Of a DNA stretch of 64,000 nucleotides, positions 1-10,217 are shown one piece after another. Each line of letters starts with the position of its first letter. The stretch's first letter is position 1. Source of the stretch: Chionoecetes opilio (lineage: Eukaryota > Arthropoda > Malacostraca > Decapoda > Majidae); NCBI GenBank assembly GCA_016584305.1, contig JACEEZ010011927.1:1-64000 (forward strand), written 5' to 3'. The translations under genes were made by a program, and so were the position numbers. A model generated the notes under the pieces. That model made no database searches. It was given only the letters and a program-made list of their open reading frames with translations, and was not told the origin of the DNA.

Positions 1-580
1 TTTTTTCGGAAACAAAGAGCAGCGACGTAGGTGGCACCAAAGACAGGGGTACCGGGTTCTTTGACGACCGTGCCGCGGCCTTAAACAAAAATTCCCTTTT
101 ATGTACCTTTTTCCCCCCCCCTGTCAACAAGGTTGTCCCTCGCCCCTTCAGCAGACTCCGGTACGGGCCCATCACCCTTTAAGCGGCTAATGGTCTGTGC
201 AACACCTAAAAAACTTCTGTATCTCAATATGTTTTAAAAGGTGAAAAACCCCGAAAATATTCCTCAATCAGTTAATATAACGCGGCAAATGGTCTATGCC
301 CTACGGGGGCCCGTGGGAGGGGCCCCCGCCGGTGAGCCTCTGAACAAAACCCCCCCAGCGGCCCTACGCCCCGTCCCTTTTCCGTCGGGCCCCCGGGTAA
401 ACATACGGGGGGCCCTCCGGAGGCCCCCGTCTTTGTTTTTGCTGGGTAGCTTCTTTTTCGCCTCTCCCCCACCACAATGTAACCCCCGCACCCCTTACTC
501 CTTCAACAAATGTTTTGCGGGCCCCCAAATACCAAGTAGCATGGGTGTCAGAGTCACTTTGCAAAACCTGAAAAAATGAA
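1..580. other. C/G-homopolymer-rich segment, no gene seen
   Basis: Rich in runs of C and G (for example near 108-122, 300-430 and 465-520). Short overlapping ORFs occur on both strands but none shows a domain or a plausible start context. The run-length pattern resembles the poor-looking sequence at 22-28 kb, so base errors are possible. Nothing functional is visible. Confidence 0.5.
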
Positions 581-842
581 CCCAGTTGGCCATGGTTGGA
601 TGTGAATGCAAAGGATGAACTGCGTCCAACAATGTACAAGAATGAATCGGCACCAGCAGAGGTTAGAGACCTAACTCATTTGTTCTGACAAAGGTTGTCG
701 CGGACAAAAATGCCAGTGTGTCATTGCTGGACTTAAGTGCATTGACATTTGTTTCTGTGGTGGAGAATGTGCGAATCGGCCGGAGATAAGTGAGGTGGCA
801 AATGGAGATGAAGTCGGAGATGATACGGACAGGATGGTGTAA
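581..842 (+). pseudogene. C-terminal Cys-rich tail of XPG/PIN-like element protein (copy A)
   Basis: Reading with one frameshift near 680 gives a stretch ending in a cysteine array (CSDKGCRGQKCQC, then KCIDICFCGGECANRPE) followed by an acidic tail and a TAA stop. The same layout, an APAEVRDL-like lead-in and then a CxC array, closes the copies at 18.2, 34.2, 41.0 and 46.0 kb. It resembles the tesmin/TSO1-type CXC array that I recall at the end of this family. Only the last 70 or so codons are here. The nuclease-like part is missing, and upstream sequence to position 1 shows no trace of it. The cysteine spacing is seen; the family assignment is inferred. Confidence 0.6.
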
Positions 843-847
843 ATACT

Positions 848-1128
848 GTAAGTAATTTTTGTAAGTGCCAAAATAACAATTTTTAAGATATTCCAACATT
901 CTCAATTTTTTATGGGTTAAATGGCCATGTTTTAATTAGAATCTGACTGTAAAACATCATTTTTCATAAAGTAGACATCCTAATAGTGTAAGTAATCTTT
1001 GTAAGTGCCAAAATAACAATTTTTAAGATATTCAAAAATTCTCAATTTTTTATGGGTTGAATGGGTTAAATGGCCATGTTTTAATGACTGTAAAACATCA
1101 TTATTCATAAAGTAGACATCCTAACGAA
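848..1128. repeat. Two-unit tandem duplication, about 140 bp each
   Basis: Unit one starts at 848 and unit two at 988. Both run from GTAAGTAATNTTTGTAAGTG to AAGTAGACATCCTAA with a few differences and small indels. It lies directly after the stop codon of the Cys-rich tail, so it may be duplicated 3' flank of that element. Confidence 0.85.
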
Positions 1129-1348
1129 TCCAATAATACCTCATTTGCCTTGTTCTAAAGTGTGGAGGGGTAACTCCTTAAATAAGGCCCTTTTTTGGCC
1201 TCGACCGCTCCACTACCCTGCTAACAAAGCAAACCAGTCCTTTAACAACCCACAAACTACTTAGCAAAAAAAAAGATATTCAGATATTATACCCACAATC
1301 CTCTGCGAAGCTGTTAATGAGTTCGAAGCACTAGCAAACCCTTTCAAT
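1129..1348. other. No feature seen
   Basis: AT-leaning spacer between the duplication and the hAT-like MITE. No open frame or repeat is recognisable. Confidence 0.4.
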
Positions 1349-2438
1349 CAGGGCTTGAAAACGAAATAATTTCTCAAACGGTTCGTTCCGATCAGAAACA
1401 GTATTATTTACGTTTCGTTTTTCGTTCCTCCTGCAAACATAACGTTCCTGAACCGGTTAGAAAAAAATGAAAACCGGTTGGAACGTTATTCTCAAACCAT
1501 ATATTAAATATTCTATTAGCCCTAATAAATAATAATGCCTATACATGACTAAATTTTTATAGATGGTAATAAAGCCATACATTTCATGGTGCATAGTATC
1601 CAACAAAATCAAACCCTTAGATGTAGTAAGAACTATATTATTATAAGACTTAAATAAGGCAACACATTTACATATACAATACAGGAAGCGTAGTGTAGGA
1701 GTATGCAATCTCAGTCGTCGTAAAGACATGAATCACTAATTATTTATTAATATTATATATGGTAAAACTATATTCATTCGTAATATCACTACCCACTAAT
1801 TAAATAAACTTAATTAATGAAGTCAATGACTACATGTGGACTCCAAGGACTCGAACTTAGGACACTCACACCGAAATTCGGCGCACCAAGCATTAGGCTA
1901 TGAACACAATTAAAAATTTAAGCACATACTCACGATATTTTTCGAATACTGGATATTAATCTAAGCATATTCTTAAACCAAACTGCAGTATCATAGTTTA
2001 ACGATTGCACGATTGGAAGGTGTAATAAAATAAGGGAACGTGATGCATATCACGAAGACATAAATTCATAATTATATAATTTACAAAATAGTTATTCTTC
2101 ACAAATTAAATGAAAAGTGGTGCATATGATACTATTTGAAACAAAACCACATCGTCAATTGCCAAGTGAACAAATACAGTAGACTTAATTAATGTATGTA
2201 TGTAATACAGATGCATTTACTTAAATCATTTGGCTACTGGAAGTGAAAATGGATTAGTGACCATATATGGCAGGGAACGAAAAAATAACGTTATTAACCG
2301 GTTACAGGGATTTCAAAATAGCGTTTTTGCTCAGGAACAGTAAATATGATAACGTTTTCGTTTCCGTTTTTGTTCCGAGCATAATTTCGTTCGTTTCGTT
2401 TTTTCGTTTTCGTTCCCTTAAACAGTTTCCAAGCCCTG
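1349..2438. mobile_element. hAT-like non-autonomous element (MITE), 1,090 bp
   Basis: The left end reads CAGGGCTTGAAAACGAAA and the right end, reverse complemented, reads CAGGGCTTGGAAACTGTTT. Subterminal sequence on both sides is full of GAAACGAA and AACGTTATT words in inverted orientation. CAGGG ends and such subterminal motifs are typical of hAT MITEs. The flanking 8-mers (CTTTCAAT and CTGAGAAC) do not match, so the target duplication is lost or the ends come from two copies. It abuts the decayed hAT transposase at its right side. No internal gene is seen. Confidence 0.7.
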
Positions 2439-2446
2439 CTGAGAAC

Positions 2447-3489
2447 CATGTTAGGATCTTGTACAATGTGGTTTGTTGCATTAAATCTTTCTAAAATTTC
2501 ATTCCAAAATGAAGCATAAATTGCTGTTTCTAATTTATCCATCTTTTCATATAGATTAATAGCTTCATTTCGAACCACAGCCTAGTTTTCCTCATCAGTC
2601 ATAATGTCATAATGTCATCAAGAGCCTCTCTTATCTCTCTGTAGCCATGCACTATGGCCTTTGATGCATCAGCTCTGCAAGACCAACGAGTTTCACTTGG
2701 GAAACATACAACTGCTTATCCGTGTTTGTTAATTTTGATTTGAGATTATTACACGCTATTTCATAGCGTGCCGTGGATGCTGTGAAAAACTCATAGTACA
2801 GTTGCTGAACGAAATCAAAGTAGTGAATAGCTGCAGAACATGTATTAGCTGCTGCCTTTCCAACTGAATTTAGGGATTGCCCACAACATGGCACAAACTC
2901 TGGTAATGAATATTTTTCTTTGATAAGTGCTTGCATTCCTTTGTACTTTCCGCTCATATTTGCAGCATTATCATAGGACTGCCCCCTGCAATCTTTAATA
3001 TCAGTGTTGTGGTCCTCTAAAAACTCAAACAGGTCATTGGCCATATCGGCACCAGTGTGACCTCGATTGTTCATGAATGTCAGGAACCTTTCCTTTCGCA
3101 AAGTGTCTTCCATATAGCGTATATTCTTGCTATTATTTCCTTCAGCATAAGTTCACCCATTATTCCAATTATTTCTTCACAAATTGTAAATGAGAGATAA
3201 TTGGTGTGACCTCGTCCTTTATTTGCATGCAGTTTGATGTGAGCTGCAAGAAATGGATCATACTCTGATAAGAGTTCCAGTATGCCAAGATAATTTCCAT
3301 TTGTTTGAGAACCAACCACTTCATCTGTGCCTCGGAATGCTAATCCACGTTCAGCAATAAATGTAATTGTACTTACAATGCGCATAAGAAGCTTACACCA
3401 ATAATTATAATCATGCAGTTGAGCTGTTAGCTTTAATAATTCTTGATCAACTTTGCCATGTTCCTTCCCTCGTTTTGCGAAAGTGATGT
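2447..3489 (-). pseudogene. hAT transposase remnant, ZMYM1-like (DUF4371 type)
   Basis: Read from 3489 down, the frames give LAFRG and GSQTNGNYLGILELLSEYDP, then NNRGHTGADM, CRGQSYDNAANMSG, and PCCGQSLNSVGKAA, and end with FWNEILERFNATNHIVQD. This is the order of blocks in ZMYM1-like hAT transposases. The D of SYDNA and the CxxxL position (normally CAHSLN, here CGQSLN, so the His is lost) correspond to the hAT catalytic region. At least two frameshifts (near 3110 and 2640) and the loss of the C-terminal dimerisation part after 2447 make it inactive. The MITE at 1349-2438 follows directly. Confidence 0.8.
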
Positions 3490-3612
3490 CCTAGTGGAAC
3501 ACGATTCCCACACCACACGGTAGCCGTGGCCAGTGGATGGGCACCTGGGGGGGCACCGGCTTCTCGTGGAGGGGCACGTGCCTACCCTTGCCCCCCCGTA
3601 GCTACGCCACTG
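3490..3612 (-). repeat. hAT terminal region with CAGTGGCGTAG end
   Basis: On the minus strand the Gypsy integrase reading frame stops at 3613 and is followed by CAGTGGCGTAGCTACGGGGG, a classic hAT terminus. The transposase remnant starts just beyond. This is therefore probably the 5' end of that hAT, inserted into the Gypsy element. The opposite end and the 8-bp duplicate of CTTCCAGA were not found to the left. Confidence 0.7.
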
Positions 3613-4379
3613 CTTCCAGATAATGCCGTTTTCCCTCTCAGACTGTCCATTACCCTGTGGGTGGTGCGGAGTGGAATGGGTCATTACGACACCATGATTA
3701 GACAAAAAATCAGATACTTCTCGAGACATGAACTGAGATCCCCGGTCAGAATGGACAGAAGAAGCCAACACAGAAAACAACTTTAGGAAACAATTAATAA
3801 CCGTTTGGGCAGACATGCCAGGGCACGGGTAGGCAAAGGGAACCTTGAATATTTATCAATCATGACCAAGAGATACTTGTTACGGAAGGAGGAAAGTTTA
3901 AGTCCAATAAAATCAGCAGATATTCTATCAAAAGGGCGTAGAGCATGAATTAAGTGAGCAGCAGGTGGCTTGAAGAACCTAGGTTTTAATTCGCAGCAGG
4001 AGCGACACTGGCGGCACACTTTCTTCACATCTTCGATCGAGTGAATAAGGCAGATTCTTAGATTTAACAAAATGGTGCATACGGGTGACAAAGGATGCAT
4101 CATGAACTTTCTCCAGAGCAGCCAGAGACTCAACAGCAGCAAAACAAGAGCGAGACAAGGCATCCGCAGGCAGTTTTCCTTACCGGGGCGATACAAGATG
4201 TCATACGTGTATACAGCAAGTTCTAGGCGCCAACGTAATATCTTATCGTTCTTGATTTTGGAGGAGTGGCTCAGATTGGGGAAAAGACTAGGTGAACTGA
4301 GGTTCATTTTTGCAATTCCACAAATAGTTAGTTTAGGCCGAGATCCTCTTAACAGTTCCAGATCCACTCTAACAGATTG
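3613..4379 (-). pseudogene. Ty3/Gypsy pol remnant: RNase H end and integrase
   Basis: From 4300 down, a fragment VYTYDILYRPGKEN marks the end of an RNase H domain. It is followed by the integrase zinc-binding half (VCRQCRSCC) and the catalytic core: ADFIGL, HSDRGSQF and HHPQGNGQSERENG. These supply the D, D and E positions of the DDE triad. The segment between protease and RNase H, that is all of the reverse transcriptase, is missing. The core is cut at 3613 by the hAT end. Frameshifts are present around 3830 and 4200. Confidence 0.8.
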
Positions 4380-5078
4380 GTGCATCTTCATAAAGTCTTG
4401 ACCCAGAATAACATCTGCACATAGATCAGGGAGCAAACATAGTTAAAACTGCTTGTATTCCTTTCCAGCTATCTTGAGGTTTGTAAAACAATGTCCCTTA
4501 GTTACGGCGGCAAGAGGGGATGAGGCCATAGAAATAGTTTCCTTAGAGGAGGCAGCTGTGAGACCTAGGAGTGTAACATCAGGATTAATGAAGCTGGAAG
4601 TACTTCCACTGTCAACGAGAGCCTCAAATCTTACCTCGTTGATGAGTGCTGGTATCGTGGCACTGTGAAGGGGTGATGTCGAAGCCGTTGTCATGGAAGA
4701 CAGGGTTGCCGATGTAACAAGTTTGTTACGCACTGCTCCGGAGCCCTGTGAACGACATACACATGCAAAGTGCCCCTTCTTCCAACACTTATGGCAGAGA
4801 ACGTTCCGAGCCGGGCTGAAGGGAAGATGAAGGTAACGAGGATGAAGGGAGCGACCACAGTAGAGGCATGAAGTCTTGGTAGCAGCATTCGTTCCAGTCG
4901 AAACACTTCCCTCCTCTTGATTATCTCCTGGCACTCGAGGGTAGGCAGCAGCTACAGCCGCGGAATTGCAGCTCGGGGAAGAGTGTGAAGCATACATCTC
5001 GGCGTTATGCTGAGCCAGTTCCAGACTGCGGGCTTGCTGAACCGCTTCTTCAAGGGTGAGCGACAACTTCTCTAACAA
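4380..5078 (-). pseudogene. Ty3/Gypsy nucleocapsid and aspartic protease
   Basis: The ORF contains a CCHC zinc knuckle (CHKCWKKGHFACVC) for RNA binding, preceded by a second Cys motif. About 60 residues later comes the protease active-site motif LVDSGSTSSFI. The partner motif DVILGQDFM follows after a short break at 4440. Order and spacing match gag-pol of Ty3/Gypsy elements. It continues from the gag segment on its right with a short frame change. The reverse transcriptase that should follow is deleted. Confidence 0.8.
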
Positions 5079-5512
5079 CCGTTAGCGGATGAAGGAAGAG
5101 GAGAGACCAGCGATAAAAGAGTCGCGGACAGCCTCCTCAGCGTACGTCTCAGCACTCACGGCCTTAAATTCGCAGTCTTTAGCCATCAGCTTTAACGACA
5201 GCACGTACTGGTCTACAGATTCGTTGCACTGTTGTTGTCTGGTGGCCAACTGGTGTCGAGCAAACACTTCACTAGTAGGCTTCACATATACTGATTTCAA
5301 AATCTTGATAGCTTCCTCATAGATCTTGCAGCCGCTAATGTAAGAGTACACAGAGGGAGACACGTAATTGATGAGGAGCTGGGGCTTGCTGGAGTCACTA
5401 CTTTCCTCAATGGCTTCGAGAAAGTAGAGAACGTTCTGAACCAATGTTCCCACTGCGTAGGGCTGGTGTCAGGATGGCCTTCAAACCTCTCAGGACGGAG
5501 TAACTTCTCCAT
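5079..5512 (-). pseudogene. Ty3/Gypsy gag capsid region
   Basis: The probable start is the ATG at 5512 (MEKLLRPERFEGHPD), 20 bp after a GGGGACGAGC sequence typical of the primer-binding leader. The capsid region reads ARHQLATRQQQCNESVDQY and AVRDSFIAGLSS, standard for Gypsy gag proteins. There is a frameshift near 5440 and a stop near 5080, so no intact gag can be made. Confidence 0.75.
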
Positions 5513-5640
5513 TTTTAGCTCGTCCCCGTAAAAGTTTTAAGCTGAATAAATTGTCGTAGGTGAAGTAGACGAGAGATGAGCCTGCATACTAAGGCTTTAT
5601 TCAGCTTAAAACTAGACGGTGCACAGGAGGGGAGAGCTGG
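5513..5640 (-). repeat. Leader / probable LTR end of the minus-strand Gypsy element
   Basis: On the minus strand this segment has AATAAA within an 18-bp perfect inverted repeat (5533-5550 and 5596-5613), then CTACGACAA and the GGGGACGAGC leader before gag. The polyadenylation signal upstream of gag suggests the 3' part of a 5' LTR. No second LTR remains in the window, so the boundary is uncertain. Confidence 0.45.
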
Positions 5641-5798
5641 AGGCCGACTGGCCAGTGAGCATAAACAAGTTGAGTCAATACCTATGAATCATCATAATGA
5701 AGCTTAGTGAAACAGAGAAACACTGAATGAAACATACGTAGTAAAACAAGACAGTAACAATACTTAAATTAAGATTAGCTACAATTACATTATACAGT
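5641..5798. other. No feature seen
   Basis: Spacer between the Gypsy leader and an AT tract. It may include more of the LTR, but nothing confirms this. Confidence 0.3.
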
Positions 5799-5878
5799 AT
5801 AAATATATATATATATATATAATATATATATATATATAATATATATAATATATATATATATATATTATATATATAATA

Positions 5879-5921
<43 letters not shown>
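5799..5921. repeat. (AT)n microsatellite
   Basis: Almost uninterrupted AT dinucleotides with occasional AAT/TAT breaks, followed abruptly by GCGCCCCCC. Confidence 0.95.
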
Positions 5922-5922
<1 letters not shown>

Positions 5923-6220
5923 CGCCCCCCTTTATAGCTTTGATATTAACTCAAAGGGCTCCACAATCCTGGCTATTACGCTGCCACCAGCCACAATAAG
6001 TGGGAAAAAAAATAAAAGATTAAAAGAATATGTGAGTACTGCTGGGTCTGAATAAAGAACTCGTTATCAGGATTTCAGTATATTATCACCTACTGATTGG
6101 CCAGTAATCACTTCCCTCCTTAACCTAAGGTTTTACAACAAATAAATATACTTAACAATGTGAACAGCGACACGACGCGACTCTCAGCTCGTGTTTAACC
6201 AAAACCCTATAACTCCTTCA
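5922..6220. other. No gene seen
   Basis: Spacer with mixed composition. Reading frames are short and show no motif. Confidence 0.3.
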
Positions 6221-6380
6221 CCCTGAATCACTGTGTAACTTCCAGTCACACTGAATCAATGTGTAACTTCCCGTCACACTGAATTACTGTGTAGCTTTCC
6301 GTCACACTGACTCAACTGTGTAACTTCCCATCACACTGAATCACTGTAACTTCCCGTCACACTGACGTACTGTGTAAAGT
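6221..6380. repeat. Minisatellite, about 27-bp unit, six imperfect copies
   Basis: Repeating unit of the type CACTGAATCACTGTGTAACT plus TCCCGT, with small indels between copies. It lies within a non-coding stretch. Confidence 0.85.
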
Positions 6381-6764
6381 ATCTATACACACACACTCCA
6401 GCTATGAAAACATGGCCTTAGCTGTATCCATTGGTGTGTCCAGGGTCATCCACTCAGCTCACGCTCACCCGTCAGCTCCCACAGCTGCTCACTCCGTCAG
6501 CTCCACCCCGCTCCCAAAACCCTATAAATAACATACGGCAATGAGCTTTCAAGCTATAACAGATAAATAATCAATCCCCTCTACATCCCCACCAATACAC
6601 TTCCCCGCACATACCTTTAACAGGGTTGATAGCCACAACTCCCCACACGTGCTACCACAGCTGGAGACGTGGACAGAGAGACAACTAATATGGCCACCTC
6701 CCTCCCTGTTCGCCTTGCCCGCCTGACGTCACCAGCTATCGCCGGCACAAAATTATTGTCGGAA
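6381..6764. other. No gene seen
   Basis: C-rich on the plus strand with CTCAGCTC and CCACA words, and no open frame of interest. It contains CCTTTAACA, which recurs near 9250-9340, so this part may belong to the same dispersed repeat as 6765-6925. Confidence 0.3.
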
Positions 6765-6925
6765 ACTATATCTAGTGATTCAGAACTGAGGAGTGAAGGA
6801 AAATGACGAGCATTTAATTACTCGACATTTATATATTACTTTACCCCCCCCCCCCCACTCAACGTAAACTCTTCGTCAATCAGTCAAGTGAGTCAAAAGG
6901 TTTAACCCATTTTCTCGCGTTACAT
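6765..6925. repeat. Dispersed direct repeat, copy 1
   Basis: It starts with TATATCTAGTGATTCAGAAC and includes a C-run followed by ACTCAACGTAAACTCTTCG. It is nearly identical, apart from the C-run length and a short indel, to 9431-9580 in the same orientation 2.66 kb away. Confidence 0.9.
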
Positions 6926-7600
6926 GGCTTCTTCCCCCCCCTCCCCCAAAATGTCCTTGTTCCTGAGTCCTTCATCACGCATCCTACCAGATATCTAACT
7001 AAGTATATAAAAAAAATAATAACATATACACAACACCAAATCATGACTCCTCTTCTTTTTAAATTCACATAGGGTCTTCTATCCACCCACAAACAAATAT
7101 ACTTAAGCTGGACAATACAATTCTTCCAATGAACTTTACAAACACAATAATTAAATAGTAATGCATTCTTAACTTCTTCACCTCCCTCACCCAGAGCAAA
7201 TTTTTAACCAGTCTGAGGAATACATAATCAATGTAATGACTTTACTCCCTTGAAATGAGAACCTTCTCACTTCCTCTCTTATTTGTCTAGGCCGAAGCCA
7301 TATAGAGTCGCGACTGGACTCATCCCTCTAGTCTGTAATGGTTATTCTTTTACCCCACTAAACCTAGGCATAGGCGCGTAGGGAGAAATCACGACCGGAT
7401 TTACTCCATACCCTCTGTAACTTGGGGTAAGGCTCACCTCCTTATTGAGGCATTCATACTCCTTCGTCAATCACCCAACGAGCAAAGCTCAGAGCCAAAC
7501 ACATCCTCGGGTCTAACGACATCCTTTGCGGGTTTAGTGTTTAGCGTAATCTGTGTACACCCTCTAAAGCAAGTTTTCTAACCTTTACAAGTCTTTCTAG
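6926..7600. other. Non-coding spacer
   Basis: Two short similar blocks around 7300 and 7390 (CGACTGGACTCAT / CGACCGGATTTACTC) are the only structure seen. No gene. Confidence 0.35.
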
Positions 7601-7608
7601 GGGACCTT

Positions 7609-8822
7609 CAGTGTTGTAGTCAAGACCAGACCCTCCGAGACCAAGACCAAGACCAAGACCAGACCCTTTGAGACCAAGACCAAGACCAATACCAGACCTT
7701 CCGAGACCAAGACCAGCCCTCCGAGACCAAGACCAAGACCCTCCGAGACCAAGACCAAGACCAAGACCAGACCCTCCTAAACAGACCAAGACCAAGAACA
7801 GGCATATAAGAATATTTTGTATAAATATGACTATTATCTAGTCATCTAGAATGTTTTTGGTCTGTACTGCGTAAATACTAAATTGTATTGCCCTGTCCTG
7901 TTTGTAAGGAATGGGTTTAAAAAAAATTCTCAGACATATACCTTTGAATATAACGGACCTAATTAAATTGTCCATATAGTCTTAGGGATCAAATACAAAA
8001 ATAATAAAAAATGTGAACCAAACTGTTATATGCTCAACCTTTGTCCATGCAGTTAATACCCTATACATGTGATTGTGATGGGTTAGCTGCTGTAAAAAGA
8101 AAAAGAAAGAAGGCAAAGCCTCGATGTAACGACTAACGAGCTCTGGTAGAAGGGGTGTAAGGGACTAAGGGTAACGTATAAGGGAGGAAATATATTTACA
8201 AAATTTTATATATGTGAACAACTGAACATCTAGGTCAAATATCTCTGCTTTCATTGCTTCGTTGGCATGAAGAAACAAACATAGGAAAATAGCAATTTTT
8301 GTGGTTAAGTTTTCCAAGCGAGCTAGCTAAACCTGTGGTGTACGTGTACGAAGGGTGCGGGGATTGCATAGGCCTACACATATATGAAGTACACGGAGGT
8401 GAACAGAGCTGCAAACATGCGTGCGTGCAAACGGAGATTATCACTGCGAGAATGGCCACGTCATGCATGTTCTCTCGACTCGCATGCACTCTATCAGCGC
8501 TCACAGGGCTCAGCTCATGCATCATCACCGTAGAGCTAGTCAGGCAGTATCTATAGACAGTACAACGCTGTATGGCACGCCGTAAATCGAAACAGCCATG
8601 ATTTTTCTCCGTGTATGATAATAAATTCCGACCTTCCCCACGCCGTGATGTACGTTTTAATCCTGGTCTCAACCTGGTCTCGAGCCAAACTCCGAGACCA
8701 GAAGCTTCGAGACCAAGATCAAGACCAAGACGCACATCAAACGAGACCAAGACCAAGACCACATCAAACTGGTCTCGAGACCGGTCTCGAGACCAAGTCC
8801 AGTCTCGAGACCTACAACACTG
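7609..8822. mobile_element. hAT-type MITE with (GACCAA)n subterminal arrays, 1,214 bp
   Basis: It begins CAGTGTTGTAG and ends CTACAACACTG, a perfect 11-bp inverted repeat. It is flanked on both sides by GGGACCTT (7601-7608 and 8823-8830), a perfect 8-bp target duplication. Inside each end are arrays of AAGACC/GAGACC words (about 7620-7795 and 8660-8815) in largely the same orientation; the right array also contains GGTCTCGAGACC palindromes. The Trp/Ser/Leu/Gly-rich ORFs across these arrays are artefacts of the repeat. No transposase is present, so the element is non-autonomous. Confidence 0.9.
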
Positions 8823-8830
8823 GGGACCTT

Positions 8831-9430
8831 CATCAAAATCTCTCTCTCTCTCACTAGAGAAAGTGGTGAAAGTTAATCTCTTTCTCACTAGAGATTAACA
8901 CTTCTTACCATCTGTCATTATAACATTCACGTATCTCCTCACTGGCCTCCTCTCTCTAGGATCAAGGTGGTTGTTCAAGTTCCTCCTCCATTACTACCAC
9001 TTCTGCTTTTTTTAAGGTGGCTATTACAGCCACGACAACCCGCAAAAGTTGCTTACTTGCCGGGGCGTCTTGTCCTACATTAGTGTTATCTTTTACTTTA
9101 CTTCTTACTTTATACCAGCTGTTACCCTAACCTAATACTAACCTTTCCGTAAGGTACGGCAACCTAACCTTACCGTACCTTTTACATGTGTTGTGTTAAT
9201 GTGGATTACAAGCCCTCTATCCACACGTTCATCATCCATCCACATCCACTCGACATCATTATCCACATGCATACCTTTAACAAAACAACAATACACTCAT
9301 CATCCATCCACATCCACCCGACATCCACATGCACGTACCTTTAACAATACATCGATACCCTCATCATCCATCCACATCCACTCTGCATCCACGCTTACCA
9401 CATCACCCACATCCACACTACCTTCAAATC
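8831..9430. other. Non-coding; CATCCA-rich tract at about 9220-9420
   Basis: First part: a short CT run and mixed sequence. Second part: irregular repeats of CATCCATCCACATCCAC and ACCTTTAACA. The Thr/Ser/His-rich ORF there is low-complexity translation. Confidence 0.6.
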
Positions 9431-9577
9431 ACTATATCTAGTGATTCAGAACTGAGGAGTGAAGGAAAATGACGAGCATTTAATTACTCGACATTTATAT
9501 ATTACTTTACGCCCCCCCCCCACTCAACGTAAACTCTTCGTCAATCATGAGTCAAAAGGTTTAACCCATTATCTCGC

Positions 9578-9580
<3 letters not shown>
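9431..9580. repeat. Dispersed direct repeat, copy 2
   Basis: Second copy of the repeat at 6765-6925, running into an AT microsatellite at its right end where copy 1 continues with unique sequence. Confidence 0.9.

Positions 9581-9668
<88 letters not shown>
9581..9668. repeat. (AT)n microsatellite, target of the LTR element
   Basis: Uninterrupted AT. The matching AT tract resumes at 13336 on the far side of the LTR element, so the element inserted into this microsatellite. Confidence 0.95.
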
Positions 9669-9672
<4 letters not shown>

Positions 9673-10133
9673 ACGATTGTAGTACTGTAATCATGTAATT
9701 GTGTATGTGTGAATGTTTGGGTGGCGTGCGAGGCAATGTGTGTGTATGTGTGAATGTCTGGGTAGCGAGAGGCAGGAGTGAGAGAGGTCTGGCAGGGGCG
9801 CGCCGACGCGCGAAAAGGACAGAGGAACAGTCGTCGCCCGTCCATGGTAACGCTCGGATCTGTTCTCCCGCTTCTCTCGCCTATACGCCTGTGCCCTGGA
9901 ATGCTTGAAGCGTGTGCTTGTTTGTGAAGATAAGTGTATACACTCCCCTCCTGTAACTGTGCGTGCCTTCTCAAGTACCATGTGGAAATAAATGGTTAAA
10001 GGAGACGCTCTTTTCCTTGCCAGTGCTCTGACCGTTAGTTAGTAAGTGTAGTCCTCGGATCACCAGCCCCACCGCCGAACTCAGACCAGAACAGTGAACT
10101 GTCCTTTGGTAAGTTACGGGGGGGGCGTACACA
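9669..10133 (+). repeat. 5' LTR
   Basis: Starts TGTTACGATTG and ends in a degraded CGTACACA, versus CTCGTAACA in the 3' copy. Contains AATAAATGG near 9990 as a likely polyadenylation signal. Confidence 0.9.
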
Positions 10134-10156
10134 AATGGTGTCATAAGTGGAATTGT
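10134..10156 (+). promoter_or_regulatory. Primer-binding site, tRNA-Leu-like
   Basis: Right after the 5' LTR comes TGGTGTCATAAGTGGAATT. This resembles the tRNA-Leu-complementary site (TGGTGTCAGAAGTGGG) of many Gypsy elements, with two changes. Confidence 0.65.
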
Positions 10157-10217
10157 GTTTGTTAACAGTGAAAGTCGTGGGTCACGCCTGGTGGTCCTGG
10201 AAACAAAGACGGCAAAA

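Noticed and set aside
1341..2446. 8-bp target duplication for the MITE at 1349-2438
   Set aside because: CTTTCAAT and CTGAGAAC do not match beyond chance.
7541..8898. Trp/Ser/Leu/Gly-rich ORFs
   Set aside because: They follow the GACCAA arrays of a MITE and have no start context or domain.
9459..9974. Tyr-Ile ORFs, also at 28952-29307
   Set aside because: Translation of AT microsatellites.
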